From assembly GCF_009725235.1 (NCBI RefSeq), contig NZ_WJFC01000144.1:1-33243 (forward strand): DNA of 33,243 nt, in the 5' to 3' direction. The translations under genes and the position numbers were made by a program. The notes below the pieces were generated by a model. It had not been told where the DNA came from and searched no databases. It saw only the letters and a list, made by a program, of their open reading frames with translations. Source of the DNA: Scytonema sp. UIC 10036. GTDB taxonomy: Bacteria > Cyanobacteriota > Cyanobacteriia > Cyanobacteriales > Nostocaceae. Below are positions 1 to 7,930 of the stretch, one piece after another; positions within the stretch are counted from its first letter, which is position 1; every line of letters starts with the position of its first letter.

Positions 1-1
1 C

Positions 2-751
2 CCCAATCCCCATTGCCCCTTATCCCCAGAGGGGGCCCCGAGTTCCCCAATCCAAAATCCAAAATCCAAAATCCAAAATCCAAAATCCAAAATCCAAAAT
101 CCAAAATCCCCAACATACAGCGCCTTATTACCTGCAGGAGCAGAAGCATTGGAGGTGTGGCAAACACTTTGGCAGCAGGGGTATCGTACTTTTAAATGGA
201 AAATTGGCGTTTACCCTGTTGCTGAAGAATTAAGAATTTTTGAAAAACTTGCTCGAACCTTACCATCCTTGACAAAACTCCGGTTAGATGCCAACGGGGG
301 CTTGAGTTACGAAGAGGCTAACTTGTGGCTGTGGACTTGCGACAATGTTAAGGCTGACAGTAGCTTGAATTTAGAAATTGAATTTATCGAACAACCACTG
401 TCTATAGATAAATTTGATTCCATGTTGGAATTGAGTTATTGCTATAACACTGCAATAGCTTTAGATGAATCTGTCGCGACATTCCATCAACTAACAACTT
501 GTTACCACAAAGGCTGGCGAGGGATTTTTGTCATTAAACCGGGAATAGTTGGTTCGCCATCGCGTTTGCGTCAATTTTGCTTGGAGTGTGAAGTTGACAG
601 TGTATTTTCTTCTGTTTTTGAAACTTCTATTGGTAGAAAAGCAGCACTCCAACTTGCTGTTGAATTATTGCGATACAACAGGGCGGTAGGTTTTGGAGTC
701 AATCATTTTTTTGCAGAAGATGAAGAAATTTGGTTGAAAAATTTATGGTAG
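2..751 (+). CDS. menC: o-succinylbenzoate synthase (MenC), 5' part outside window
   Basis: MenC dehydrates SHCHC to o-succinylbenzoate in phylloquinone/menaquinone synthesis; it belongs to the enolase superfamily. The frame is open from base 2 to the TAG at 749-751. The barrel domain is complete and shows the family's catalytic set: the KxK motif in TFKWKIG, metal ligands in LRLDANGG, IEFIEQP and IALDES, and the later Lys in FVIKPG. The upstream capping domain must lie outside the window. Bases 2 to about 112 are intergenic-type sequence including eight CCAAAAT heptamers. They stay in frame and would add a PKSKIQN-type repeat peptide just before the SALLPAG segment. A TTG at 149 is the first start-like codon after the repeat, but it lies inside the conserved domain and is not a credible native start. 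The stop overlaps the menE ATG (ATGGTAG), which suggests translational coupling. Confidence 0.85.
   Translation, partial: PNPHCPLSPEGAPSSPIQNPKSKIQNPKSKIQNPKSPTYSALLPAGAEALEVWQTLWQQGYRTFKWKIGVYPVAEELRIFEKLARTLPSLTKLRLDANGGLSYEEANLWLWTCDNVKADSSLNLEIEFIEQPLSIDKFDSMLELSYCYNTAIALDESVATFHQLTTCYHKGWRGIFVIKPGIVGSPSRLRQFCLECEVDSVFSSVFETSIGRKAALQLAVELLRYNRAVGFGVNHFFAEDEEIWLKNLW
52..107. repeat. (CCAAAAT)8 heptanucleotide tandem repeat inside menC
   Basis: Eight perfect head-to-tail copies of CCAAAAT. Short tandem repeats of this kind are typical of intergenic DNA in filamentous cyanobacteria. Three units equal 21 bp, so the array encodes a seven-residue periodic peptide without stops in the menC frame. 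Confidence 0.95.
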
Positions 752-2179
752 AACCATTAGAGAATCTTGTAGAACTGTCCTTGCACTTACCTTTAGACTG
801 GCTAATTTGCGAGCGCAATGATTTATTTACCCTCATTACCGAACAACGATATCTAAAGTTAATGCAGTTTTCCCATTGGACAACACCACCAAAGATTCTC
901 TTAGCAGAACCCGAACCAGTCAAGTTTCTCGCAAGTTTTATAGCAGCTTGTCAAGCAAATTGCCCAGTTTTCCTTTGTAATCCCAACTGGGGACAACAAG
1001 AATGGGAACAGGTTTTTGATTTGGTTCAACCGGATATTATTTGGGGAATGGAGCATGGGCATTGGGCATTGGCATGGGCATTGAGAGACAAGTAGAATAC
1101 TCGTCTTTGTCTACCCTCCCCCTTGTCCCCTTGTCCCCCTCCCACTCATCATGATTCCCACTGGCGGTTCATCGGGAGAAATTAAGTTTGCCATGCATAC
1201 TTGGGAAACTTTAATGGCATCAGTACGGGGATTTCAAGAATATTTTCAGATAGATAAAATAAATTCTTTTTGCGTACTACCTCTCTATCATGTAGGTGGT
1301 TTAATGCAATTTATGCGCTCTTTTACAACAGGAGGTCATCTAGCGATTCTCTCATTTAAAGAGTTAGAATCTGGACAAAACTATAATATTAAACCGCAAG
1401 AATTCTTTATATCTTTAGTACCAACACAGTTACAGCGTCTCCTGCAAAATTCAGAATCAACCCAATGGCTCGCACAGTTTCAGACAGTTTTTTTGGGAGG
1501 TGCGCCTGCTTGGAATGAAATTTTAGAAGCTGCAAGATATCATAAAATTCCGTTGGCTCCTACTTATGGTATGACAGAAACAGCATCTCAAATCGCCACC
1601 CTCAAACCTGATGATTTTCTTAATGGGAAAGATGGTTGTACTCAGCTGTTACCTCATGCCAAAGTCAAGATTTATAACGAGCAATGTGAAATTTTAAACC
1701 CCTGTCAAATAGGTAATATCAAGATATATTCTCAATCCTTAGCCCTTGGTTACTATCCTAATATTAGAGATAATCGAGACTATCTACAAACAGATGACTT
1801 AGGATTTTTTGATGAACGAGGATATTTACATATTTCTGGACGTAGCAGTGACAAAATTATTACAGGTGGGGAAAATGTTTACGCTATAGAAGTGGAATCA
1901 GCCATTAGAGGAACTGAAATGGTAACAGATGTTTGCGTAATTGGTGTACCTGATAAGGTTTGGGGACAAGCAATAACAGCAATTTATATACCTAAAAATT
2001 CAAATATTTCTGATTTAAAAATCAAGACATCTCTGAAGAATAAAATTAGCAAATTTAAAGTTCCAAAACATTGGATAACAGTAGAAAATTTACCTCGAAA
2101 TTCTCAAGGTAAAGTTAATCGACAGCAGCTAGAGCAACTAGCTAGCAATTTTTTGCAAAACAATCTTGTTTCAAGTTAG
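745..2179 (+). pseudogene. menE: o-succinylbenzoate-CoA ligase (MenE), split by inserted repeat sequence
   Basis: MenE adenylates o-succinylbenzoate and forms its CoA thioester. The N-terminal part reads from ATG 745 (overlapping the menC stop) to a stop at 1095 and has native sequence to about QPDIIWG. From about 1050 to 1150 the DNA is intergenic-type (GGGCATTGGGCAT and C-rich CCCCTTGTCCCC runs). The conserved protein resumes in another frame near 1148-1151 and runs to 2179. That part has the ANL motifs: IPTGGSSGEIKFAMHTW (P-loop), APTYGMTETASQ, TDDLGFFDERGYLHISGRSSDK and the C-terminal NSQGKVNRQQL with the catalytic Lys. The pieces are 117 and 342 codons, together about a normal MenE. Outside the insert neither has stops or frameshifts, so the break is recent or the two halves are still made. 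ATG 1151 has no Shine-Dalgarno sequence. Confidence 0.8.
1050..1150. repeat. Intergenic-type low-complexity insert within menE
   Basis: About 100 bp of GGGCATTGGGCATTGGCAT-like and CCCCTTGTCCCCCT-like sequence separates two parts of menE that are contiguous in the family. The frame changes across it. The edges are estimated from where recognisable MenE protein stops and resumes. Confidence 0.65.
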
Positions 2180-2354
2180 TTTTCAGATACAGAGCGTCTC
2201 AGGTTTTTAGAGTCAATGAAATTTAATCTACTTATTAAATTTTTGATAAACGTGCAATAACGATGACAAGAAAAATTCAGAATATGTTTGTTTGAAGTAT
2301 TTATATCATGTCCGGAAGCATAACCATAATAAAATCATTTAATGCACTGGTTGG

Positions 2355-2924
2355 TTAAACCGAGGGTGGGGGATTCCGCAAAGATTGTTTAAATTCTTTC
2401 TTCGCTTGGACATGATCTGAGATGAGGGTACATTCTTCAAGAATTGATATATTTAGTTCTGGTAAGAACTCACTTGCGTTAATCTGCTCGTACCCATGTG
2501 TTGACAAAAACACTCTTGGTGTTTCTTCCCGTAAATGATAGAGTTTGAGCCGGTTGCTTTCCCAAAACCAAATCTCAGCAACTCCTAAGCGTCGGTAAGT
2601 TGCCAGTTTGTCAATACTACCACTGGTGATTATCACCTCAATGGCTATGTCTGGAATTTCCTTTTCCTCTCCAATGCAGTAGCACTTATCTGGTTCAGCC
2701 CCAGCTTTATTGAATCGGTTTCTAACAGTGGGGCTTCCCATAGGAGTGTACTGGTATTCTTTCTCGTCTAGGTAAACTTCTACTAAAGCTCCTAAACGTT
2801 CTTTAACTTTTTCATGTCTTATGGACGCTTGCCAACTTACCCCACTAGTTGTGAACCTCTCTTCTGGATCGTCTGCTTGACCCAGTTCCGATTCCTCAAT
2901 TAGGTTTTTAAGACTGCTGACCAT
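2355..2924 (-). CDS. Uma2 family (DUF820) endonuclease-fold protein, probably internally shortened
   Basis: Uma2 proteins are abundant in cyanobacteria and have a PD-(D/E)XK nuclease fold of unknown role. Seen here are the family hallmarks EPDKCYCIGE, PDIAIEVIITSG and the Lys/Tyr segment DKLATYRRLGVAEIWFW. I chose the ATG at 2924 because the open frame further upstream begins with TTG at 2981 and adds residues not typical of the family. The sequence passes from FTTSGVSWQAS directly to IRHEKVKERLGALVEVYLDEK. Relatives normally have about 35-45 residues here (a segment ending in GVLEIMSPS..HE), so an in-frame deletion in the N-terminal lobe is likely. Catalytic residues remain, but activity is uncertain. 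Confidence 0.75.
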   Translation of the reverse strand: MVSSLKNLIEESELGQADDPEERFTTSGVSWQASIRHEKVKERLGALVEVYLDEKEYQYTPMGSPTVRNRFNKAGAEPDKCYCIGEEKEIPDIAIEVIITSGSIDKLATYRRLGVAEIWFWESNRLKLYHLREETPRVFLSTHGYEQINASEFLPELNISILEECTLISDHVQAKKEFKQSLRNPPPSV

Positions 2925-2981
2925 TATTGTCCGTCCAGGTACTCCTGTTATTGCTTTTAAATCATTGCGATCTATAACCAA

Positions 2982-3185
2982 TATAAATTGATAGCACTGG
3001 AAGTAAACTAGCTCTTAGGTAACTAAGAATTAGCTCTCCGTCCTTTAACAAGGACAATTGTATCACATTACTAGTTTTATATGAGGTAGTGTGGTGGCTA
3101 GTACTGAATTTAAAATGATACTTGATGTGACGAACTTCTAATGCTTTACCCACATCCACTCACACAATGATTGAGGAGATATTTT
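2982..3185. other. Intergenic region upstream of the Uma2 gene
   Basis: An open frame of 65 codons on the minus strand overlaps the start of the Uma2 gene but resembles no family known to me. I regard the stretch as leader DNA. Confidence 0.4.
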
Positions 3186-3632
3186 TCAAATAGTTTCTCT
3201 TGATTTTCTTCTTTCCATACTTTCTGCACCTTTGCGATTTGTCTCCAACCATTGCTTCATATGTTCTGGTAACTCTGTTTTGGTTCTGGTGGATGTATCA
3301 ATACAAACATGTCTGGTAATTGCCTTTGCAGCGACTACCTCACCAACAATCACTTCATAACCAACTTCAAATCTGTCCCCACTCAGTTGTTGGGGTATGA
3401 GTCGAATAACTAAATTATCCCCAGAGTACAATGGACGAAAAAAATCGACATTCGCATGAACGATGGGGAATGCAATAGATGGATTGGTGAAAAATTCTTT
3501 GAGATTAATGCCAAAGGTGGCTAGAGATTCTTCATAGGCTTCATGACATATAGCCAAGACATTGGCAAAGTACACAACTCCTGCTGCATCTGTATCTCGA
3601 AAGCGAACGGTGTGCTTGTATGTAAAAGCCAT
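3186..3632 (-). CDS. 1,4-dihydroxy-2-naphthoyl-CoA hydrolase (hotdog thioesterase)
   Basis: This 148-residue protein releases DHNA from DHNA-CoA, the step after MenB in phylloquinone synthesis. The N-terminus [20 protein letters not shown] matches the 4HBT-type hotdog family of cyanobacterial DHNA-CoA thioesterases, with the Asp of [11 protein letters not shown] in the usual active-site position. The ATG at 3632 gives the expected start. It lies on the opposite strand from menC and menE but close by, which supports the pathway assignment. The last 20 or so residues ([16 protein letters not shown]) are a charged tail beyond the hotdog core. Confidence 0.88.
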   Translation of the reverse strand: MAFTYKHTVRFRDTDAAGVVYFANVLAICHEAYEESLATFGINLKEFFTNPSIAFPIVHANVDFFRPLYSGDNLVIRLIPQQLSGDRFEVGYEVIVGEVVAAKAITRHVCIDTSTRTKTELPEHMKQWLETNRKGAESMERRKSRETI

Positions 3633-3661
3633 ATTGAAAAAATCAAGGGTTGATAGTATAG

Positions 3662-3680
3662 AGCAGGCTATTCGCCTGCT
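3662..3680. other. Stem-loop between HopA1-family and thioesterase genes
   Basis: Perfect 7-bp inverted repeat AGCAGGC-TATTC-GCCTGCT. No T-run follows on the minus strand, so it may be a processing or attenuation hairpin rather than a classical terminator. Confidence 0.5.
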
Positions 3681-3700
3681 ACTGTAACCAAGTTTACCAA

Positions 3701-4801
3701 TTATCTGTTCGTTCGATCTAAAGGTGAATAAATATCCTCAGAATCGGGATTGAGGTATGGGCGCTGTAAATCAATACCCAACTTAGCAAAATGCTGGTAA
3801 ATGGCTGACATCCTCTTTTCGGTAGAATTATCACCGTTTTCCCAAGATTCTAACAAAGCATTAGCCACAATTTGGCAACGGTTCATACCAAAACTTTCTT
3901 GAGACGCAAATTTTTGGCTTGGTTCTTCTGCAAGACCGAGCCCTGGGGCTAAAAATTTAGTGAATAGAGGAATGTCTTTGTAAAAATGCACTTGATGCTT
4001 CAGATAAACAGCTTTCAGAATTTTTCGCACTGCTAAGTAGTCTTCGCGTTCAAAGTAAAGGATTCCCGCATCGTAGCGTCCGTAACTAGATCGATTGTGT
4101 AAAACTTGGAAACTAAATGGAATTTCAGCAGAATTGAGCAGCCTTGTAAGACTCTTCATAAGGGCGATCGCACCTGTTGGGGTTATATTAAGGTAAATTC
4201 GCCCCACTCCAAAATCACCATCTAGGTTAACTTGTAAATCCTGACCGACATTGCTAACTGCTATATAATAGCCGTTTTCTATACGATTTTTCGGCATCCA
4301 AATAGCAGTCACTTCACCAACTTTAGAAGACTGGATTATTGTTTCTAAGTTTGCTGGATGCTCAACGTATAATGTTAAACCACCTTTGGCGACTGCCATA
4401 CTACCATCCGGTTCTTGCCGCAATACTTCCCAACCAGAATCAAAATAACCAACACCGTGGTTGCTAGCATGTAGTTGTTCGTAAAACGGTAAGTCAATTT
4501 TAAAGTTAGAATCGCTCTCTAAGCTTTTATATGGAAGGTTACTAGGAGAAATACCATGTTTTTCTACCAGTATTTTTTTTAGAGAACCATTGTAATAGAT
4601 ACCGTGAAGAAAATTTCTCAGTAATAGAGAGAGATATTTTTGTTGTAAACTGGGTGAAGTATGCTGAAATCTACCTACAACTGGTTCGGGTAAGGCAAAA
4701 GGTTGGTATTTAGGATGACTAATGCAAAAGTTTGATTCAATTTGGATATTGCTAGCTATATCTAAGAGAGATTTTAAGAGTGGTTTTGAAGATTTTAACA
4801 T
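3701..4801 (-). CDS. HopA1-family protein (candidate phospho-Ser/Thr lyase partner)
   Basis: This 366-residue protein belongs to the T3SS effector HopA1-like family (PF17914 type). Seen: HGIYYNGSL, a [21 protein letters not shown] block, [46 protein letters not shown], and a C-terminal [10 protein letters not shown]...[18 protein letters not shown] block. No signal peptide or membrane segment is visible. In thioamitide and class V lanthipeptide clusters, HopA1-like proteins pair with an APH-type kinase and are thought to remove phosphate from phospho-Ser/Thr to give dehydroamino acids. The APH-type gene lies directly upstream on the same strand. The role here is inferred from that pairing; the substrate is unknown. 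The ATG is preceded by C-rich repeat DNA (on its own strand) without a visible Shine-Dalgarno. Confidence 0.75.
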   Translation of the reverse strand: MLKSSKPLLKSLLDIASNIQIESNFCISHPKYQPFALPEPVVGRFQHTSPSLQQKYLSLLLRNFLHGIYYNGSLKKILVEKHGISPSNLPYKSLESDSNFKIDLPFYEQLHASNHGVGYFDSGWEVLRQEPDGSMAVAKGGLTLYVEHPANLETIIQSSKVGEVTAIWMPKNRIENGYYIAVSNVGQDLQVNLDGDFGVGRIYLNITPTGAIALMKSLTRLLNSAEIPFSFQVLHNRSSYGRYDAGILYFEREDYLAVRKILKAVYLKHQVHFYKDIPLFTKFLAPGLGLAEEPSQKFASQESFGMNRCQIVANALLESWENGDNSTEKRMSAIYQHFAKLGIDLQRPYLNPDSEDIYSPLDRTNR

Positions 4802-4878
4802 GAGCCGACAACAGGGGAGTGGGGGAGTGAGGGATTGAGCCAGGGAGTCAGGGAGAGAGGGAGTCAGTCCGGGAATAA
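4802..4878. repeat. G-rich repetitive spacer between APH-type and HopA1-family genes
   Basis: Degenerate GGGAGTGGGGGAGTGAGGGA / CAGGGAGTCAGGGAG units on the plus strand, an intergenic repeat type common in filamentous cyanobacteria. It occupies the whole spacer of the presumed two-gene operon. Confidence 0.75.
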
Positions 4879-6117
4879 CTAACAGCCGCGCAAACGGGCT
4901 TTATTGTTGTAGAGGCGCAGCAAATTAACTTCTTTTTGTGCTTGAGAAAATTTTGTAAGTTTGACAAAAGCTTTGACGATCTCTGCTTCTGAAACACCAA
5001 AAACAGTCATCACTGATTCTTCGGGTTTGGTAAGTAACATTCTGGCAATTTGAAACGTACATATGCCTGAGTTATCAAAGTATCGATGCTGCTTAATTTT
5101 TTCATCTATTTGATGTAGCAGCGCTAAACCCGCAAATTGAACAGTACGAGCAATAAAATCATTACGCTCTTCAACAATTATGGGAAAGGTATCGAGATAA
5201 GCCTGAACCAGAGCTAACATTGAAGGCTGGAGAATGTCTAATGGAACCGCTGCTAGGTGTAAAGATTCATCTAAATTCAGAGTAGGATCTACTACCAAAC
5301 TGTCTAACCCAATTGCCAAGTAACTGGCTACTAAAGTTCCCAAGTCAAAGGCGGGATCGCCCCAAGCGCAAGCTTCCCAATCAATCAGTCGCACCAGGCA
5401 GTTGTCGAGTTGCTCCCATTTGGAATGAAGCAAAATGTTATCCAATCTCAACTCGTTATGAGTTAAACAGCAAGGCTTCCATTCATAAGATAATTCGGCG
5501 ATCGCCCCTTCTATAGTCTCATAGCGTTGGTAGAGCGTGTAAAATTTTAAGGCGTTAGTAGGAACCGTACCAATAATTTCCGATCCGATTGACCCAAGCC
5601 CTTGTGCTGGGTTATACAAATGATAGCGGTACTCACCTTCTGGTGCAGTTGCCATAAAATCGCGATACTCGTGGCGCTTAAAGGTAGCGCGATGTAACAA
5701 TCCCACACAGGTGCCAATCGCACTGGCAATAGCTTTGGGAAAGCGCAAGTTTTGTTGGTAAAAATCGGCAACGTCAAGATAGTCTTTTAGGTAATTGCGA
5801 ACTAAGATAGATTTCTTGCCATCAAAGTACACCACTAATGATGCGATCGCAGAAATCTTCCCCAAAGCAGGAAAGCGTTCAAGCAATTGGTGAAACAGCC
5901 ATTCATTGAAAAATTCATCTGGTTTTCCATCATTATCAATTTGGCGTTCCTGTTTAACCAACAGCTTGCGATTTCCTTTCAGAGTAACGAGCAAATTCAA
6001 ATTTTTCTTGCTACTCTGTGGCAATTCAGAGTCGGTAGAAACGCCTTCTTCTGAGCTACACAGACCTACTTCTTGCAGGTACTGGATAACATTATGAGAA
6101 GACAGTGAGGTTAACAT
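4879..6117 (-). CDS. APH-family kinase-fold protein paired with HopA1-family gene
   Basis: A 412-residue protein with an aminoglycoside-phosphotransferase (APH) kinase fold. Seen: KLLVKQ (Lys55, likely nucleotide-binding), the catalytic loop CLTHNELRLDNILL (residues 217-230) and the metal-binding segment RLIDWEACAWGDPAFDLG (Asp246). In the usual HGDxxxxN loop the third residue is the catalytic Asp; here it is Glu222, an unusual substitution. The ATG at 6117 fits; MLTSLSSHNVIQYLQEVGL resembles a typical start. It is followed by the HopA1-family gene after a 77-bp repetitive spacer. In thioamitide and class V lanthipeptide pathways this pair type phosphorylates, then eliminates, peptide Ser/Thr. 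No antibiotic-resistance role is supported, and the substrate is unknown. Confidence 0.78.
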   Translation of the reverse strand: MLTSLSSHNVIQYLQEVGLCSSEEGVSTDSELPQSSKKNLNLLVTLKGNRKLLVKQERQIDNDGKPDEFFNEWLFHQLLERFPALGKISAIASLVVYFDGKKSILVRNYLKDYLDVADFYQQNLRFPKAIASAIGTCVGLLHRATFKRHEYRDFMATAPEGEYRYHLYNPAQGLGSIGSEIIGTVPTNALKFYTLYQRYETIEGAIAELSYEWKPCCLTHNELRLDNILLHSKWEQLDNCLVRLIDWEACAWGDPAFDLGTLVASYLAIGLDSLVVDPTLNLDESLHLAAVPLDILQPSMLALVQAYLDTFPIIVEERNDFIARTVQFAGLALLHQIDEKIKQHRYFDNSGICTFQIARMLLTKPEESVMTVFGVSEAEIVKAFVKLTKFSQAQKEVNLLRLYNNKARLRGC

Positions 6118-6940
6118 GCACTATTTCCACTCATCGAAAGATTGCTTAGACAATTTGTTGTAATGGGGGTTGGTTTTACTTCAGCAATAAGTAGATAGCA
6201 GCAAGCCTGATATCAATACCCGTTTGTATAAACTATTAATATCTTATTTTAAAAATTGACACTTGCCAAAATGGCAATACTCACTTTAATCTCCCTTGAA
6301 TTTTTACCTAACAAGATGTTAGTCATCTAACAATTTAAGCTGATTTACGTATATACATAATTTTTTTGGTAAAGAATTTGTTCGATGGTTCATTTTCCTG
6401 ACTTTTAAATGATACGCGAACACATTTATCCACTTTTTACAGTGACACCTCAAAGTACAAGGCATCCCAGTTAATTTCCGGATATTTCAAATGATTTTCT
6501 TATACAGCAAGTTGCTGTCAGCAAAAGCTTTAGACTTGACACAAGCGCTAAAATAAAATCCGTAATTTCAATCTTTCTCAAGGATGATATTTCCGGATTT
6601 TCTTTTGTTTTCAGCACGCTGATTTTGTTCCACAACAAAGCACTAATTTTCTGTAATTTAAGCAACAAACTATCGATATCACAAAAAGATTTAGAAATTA
6701 CAAGAAAACTTTACCTATTTTTAACATAAAGAGATATTTTTTAATAAATCTTTTCTGTGTTCTGTCCTTTGTCTTTCTGGATAAATTAAAAATTCAGCAT
6801 TAAGCTTTGTTGCAAGAGCAATAGCAAGAAACAGTGATGAATCGCAATAATTAGCAAGACATTTCCTGTAAAAGTTTTTACCATAAAGCATGAACCACAA
6901 CGGATCTCGTACTTGTGTGCAAGCAAACGGAGCAAAACTT
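6118..6940. other. 823-bp AT-rich region upstream of the APH-type gene
   Basis: No convincing gene was found. It holds a palindrome TTGCCA-AAA-TGGCAA (6263-6277), a dyad around GATGTTAGTCATC (about 6315-6327), and several short minus-strand frames facing the kinase gene. These are 25 codons from ATG 6326, 24 codons from ATG 6393 with an AGGAAA just before it, and 65 codons from TTG 6668. A RiPP precursor for the APH/HopA1 pair would be expected in such a place. None of these is compelling: the 65-codon frame is the only one with Cys-Cys and Ser/Thr near its C-terminus (LLLTATCCIRKS). Confidence 0.5.
6471..6668 (-). other. Unsupported 65-codon frame upstream of the kinase, possible precursor-like ORF
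   Basis: TTG start, no clear Shine-Dalgarno, AT-rich. The C-terminal part contains LLLTATCCIRKSFEISGN. It is listed only because it is upstream of and co-directional with the APH/HopA1 pair. I do not recognise a leader family (Nif11, NHLP or similar) and a random frame is quite possible. Confidence 0.15.
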
Positions 6941-7265
6941 ATGAAAACACGCAAACTTGGCAATCAAGGACTCGTGGTATCAGAACTGGGATTGGGGTGC
7001 ATGGGTATGTCAGAATTTTACGGCGATCGCAACTGAAAAAAGTGCAACACCCAGTCAACTGGCATTAGCATGGTTGTTAGCTCAAGGCAATGACATTGTT
7101 CCTATCCCCGGTACAAAGCGACGCAGCTATCTAGAAGAGAATGTAGCAGCAACAGAAATTACACTCACACCAGAGGATCTGCGTCGGATTGAAGAGGTAG
7201 CACCCAAGGGATTTGCAGCAGGCGATCGCTATCCAGTTCAACATATGAGTGCAGTCAATCTTTAA
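6941..7265 (+). pseudogene. Aldo/keto reductase remnant, internal deletion at a HIP1 site
   Basis: The N-terminus of an aldo/keto reductase ([20 protein letters not shown], then MGMSEFYGD) starts at ATG 6941 with CGGAG about 8 bp upstream. It reaches a stop at 7036 after 31 residues. From 7023 another frame encodes the true C-terminus ([20 protein letters not shown], then IVPIPGTKR and HMSAVNL) to 7265. The two parts overlap exactly in a GCGATCGC octamer (7023-7030). It reads G-D-R in the first frame and A-I-A in the second. An intact family member has roughly 320-330 residues, so around 200 residues, including the catalytic Asp/Tyr/Lys/His region, are gone. It is not functional as a reductase. 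Confidence 0.9.
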
Positions 7266-7656
7266 GAGTGACCAGCGATCGGTCATGAGAGAATATTCTC
7301 ACGGAGAATAGCAAGAAATTGTTGTAATTCACAAGAATTGGCAAGACAACTCGAACAAAGTCTTTTAATGTTGGAATAGTAAGCACGGTTAACACCGCTT
7401 ACCTTTCATAACAGGATAATGCAGGGAACAGATTGCAATCATAGGGTGCAGACTCTATGATTGTTTTTATAAAATATCTTTCGTCTTTACCGAAGTTTTT
7501 CAATAGCGACTCGATACTTAGGACGGAGTGGTGGAGCGATTTAGTCATTAGTCATTAGTGATTGATAAAGGTTTCTGGCTTATTTACATTTTGTAATGCA
7601 GTTCTGTTTATTTCCCCCTAGCCACTTACGCAAGTACTTTACTCTCTGAAAAGATG
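7266..7656. other. Gene-free stretch after the reductase remnant
   Basis: Begins with GAGTGACCAGCGATCGGT right after the stop, the same 18 bases that follow the RND pump gene at 18262-18279. It also holds an imperfect hairpin at 7379-7402 (GTAAGC...GCTTAC) and a GTCATTAGTCATTAGTGATT direct repeat near 7544. No coding capacity was recognised. Confidence 0.6.
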
Positions 7657-7664
7657 CTTTTAAT

Positions 7665-7803
7665 CCAATACGGTTCAGTTAAGGATAATTGTAGGTTGGT
7701 TAGAGCGATAGCGTTACCCGACAACGTCTGCAAAATGTTGGGTTTCGTTCCTCAACCCAACCTACGCAAAATCAGGTTTCTAGCTCTAACTGAACCGTAT
7801 TGG
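7665..7803. mobile_element. 139-bp MITE with 17-bp perfect terminal inverted repeats and 8-bp target duplication
   Basis: The left end CCAATACGGTTCAGTTA (7665-7681) is the exact reverse complement of the right end (7787-7803). The element is flanked by identical octamers CTTTTAAT at 7657-7664 and 7804-7811, the footprint of transposition. The interior is itself a large dyad (GTAGGTTGG...CCAACCTAC). There is no transposase, so it must be mobilised in trans. I could not assign a parent IS family with confidence. Confidence 0.92.
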
Positions 7804-7930
7804 CTTTTAATCACTTTTAGTTATAAATTTGAATAAAAATAATGTTTGATTTTATCGAAGGACTTTTCTAAAGTAGTGAATAAGAAGTTTAGTAGTGGCT
7901 CTTGTAAAACCTAAAGCCATGGAAGGAAAA

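Noticed and set aside
13..195. 60-codon frame over the heptamer repeat at the window start
   Set aside because: The repeat is open in more than one frame; the menC frame explains the conserved protein.
2962..3159. 65-codon minus-strand frame upstream of the Uma2 gene
   Set aside because: No family resemblance, overlaps the Uma2 start, composition like leader DNA.
4879..6117. Antibiotic-resistance aminoglycoside phosphotransferase
   Set aside because: Only the fold is shared; the HNE loop and HopA1 partner point to a different role.
6721..6963. 80-codon minus-strand frame overlapping the reductase start
   Set aside because: Antisense to the recognisable aldo/keto reductase N-terminus and repeat-like elsewhere.
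7654..7836. 60-codon frame across the MITE
   Set aside because: It is made of the MITE's terminal repeats and inner dyad; not a gene.
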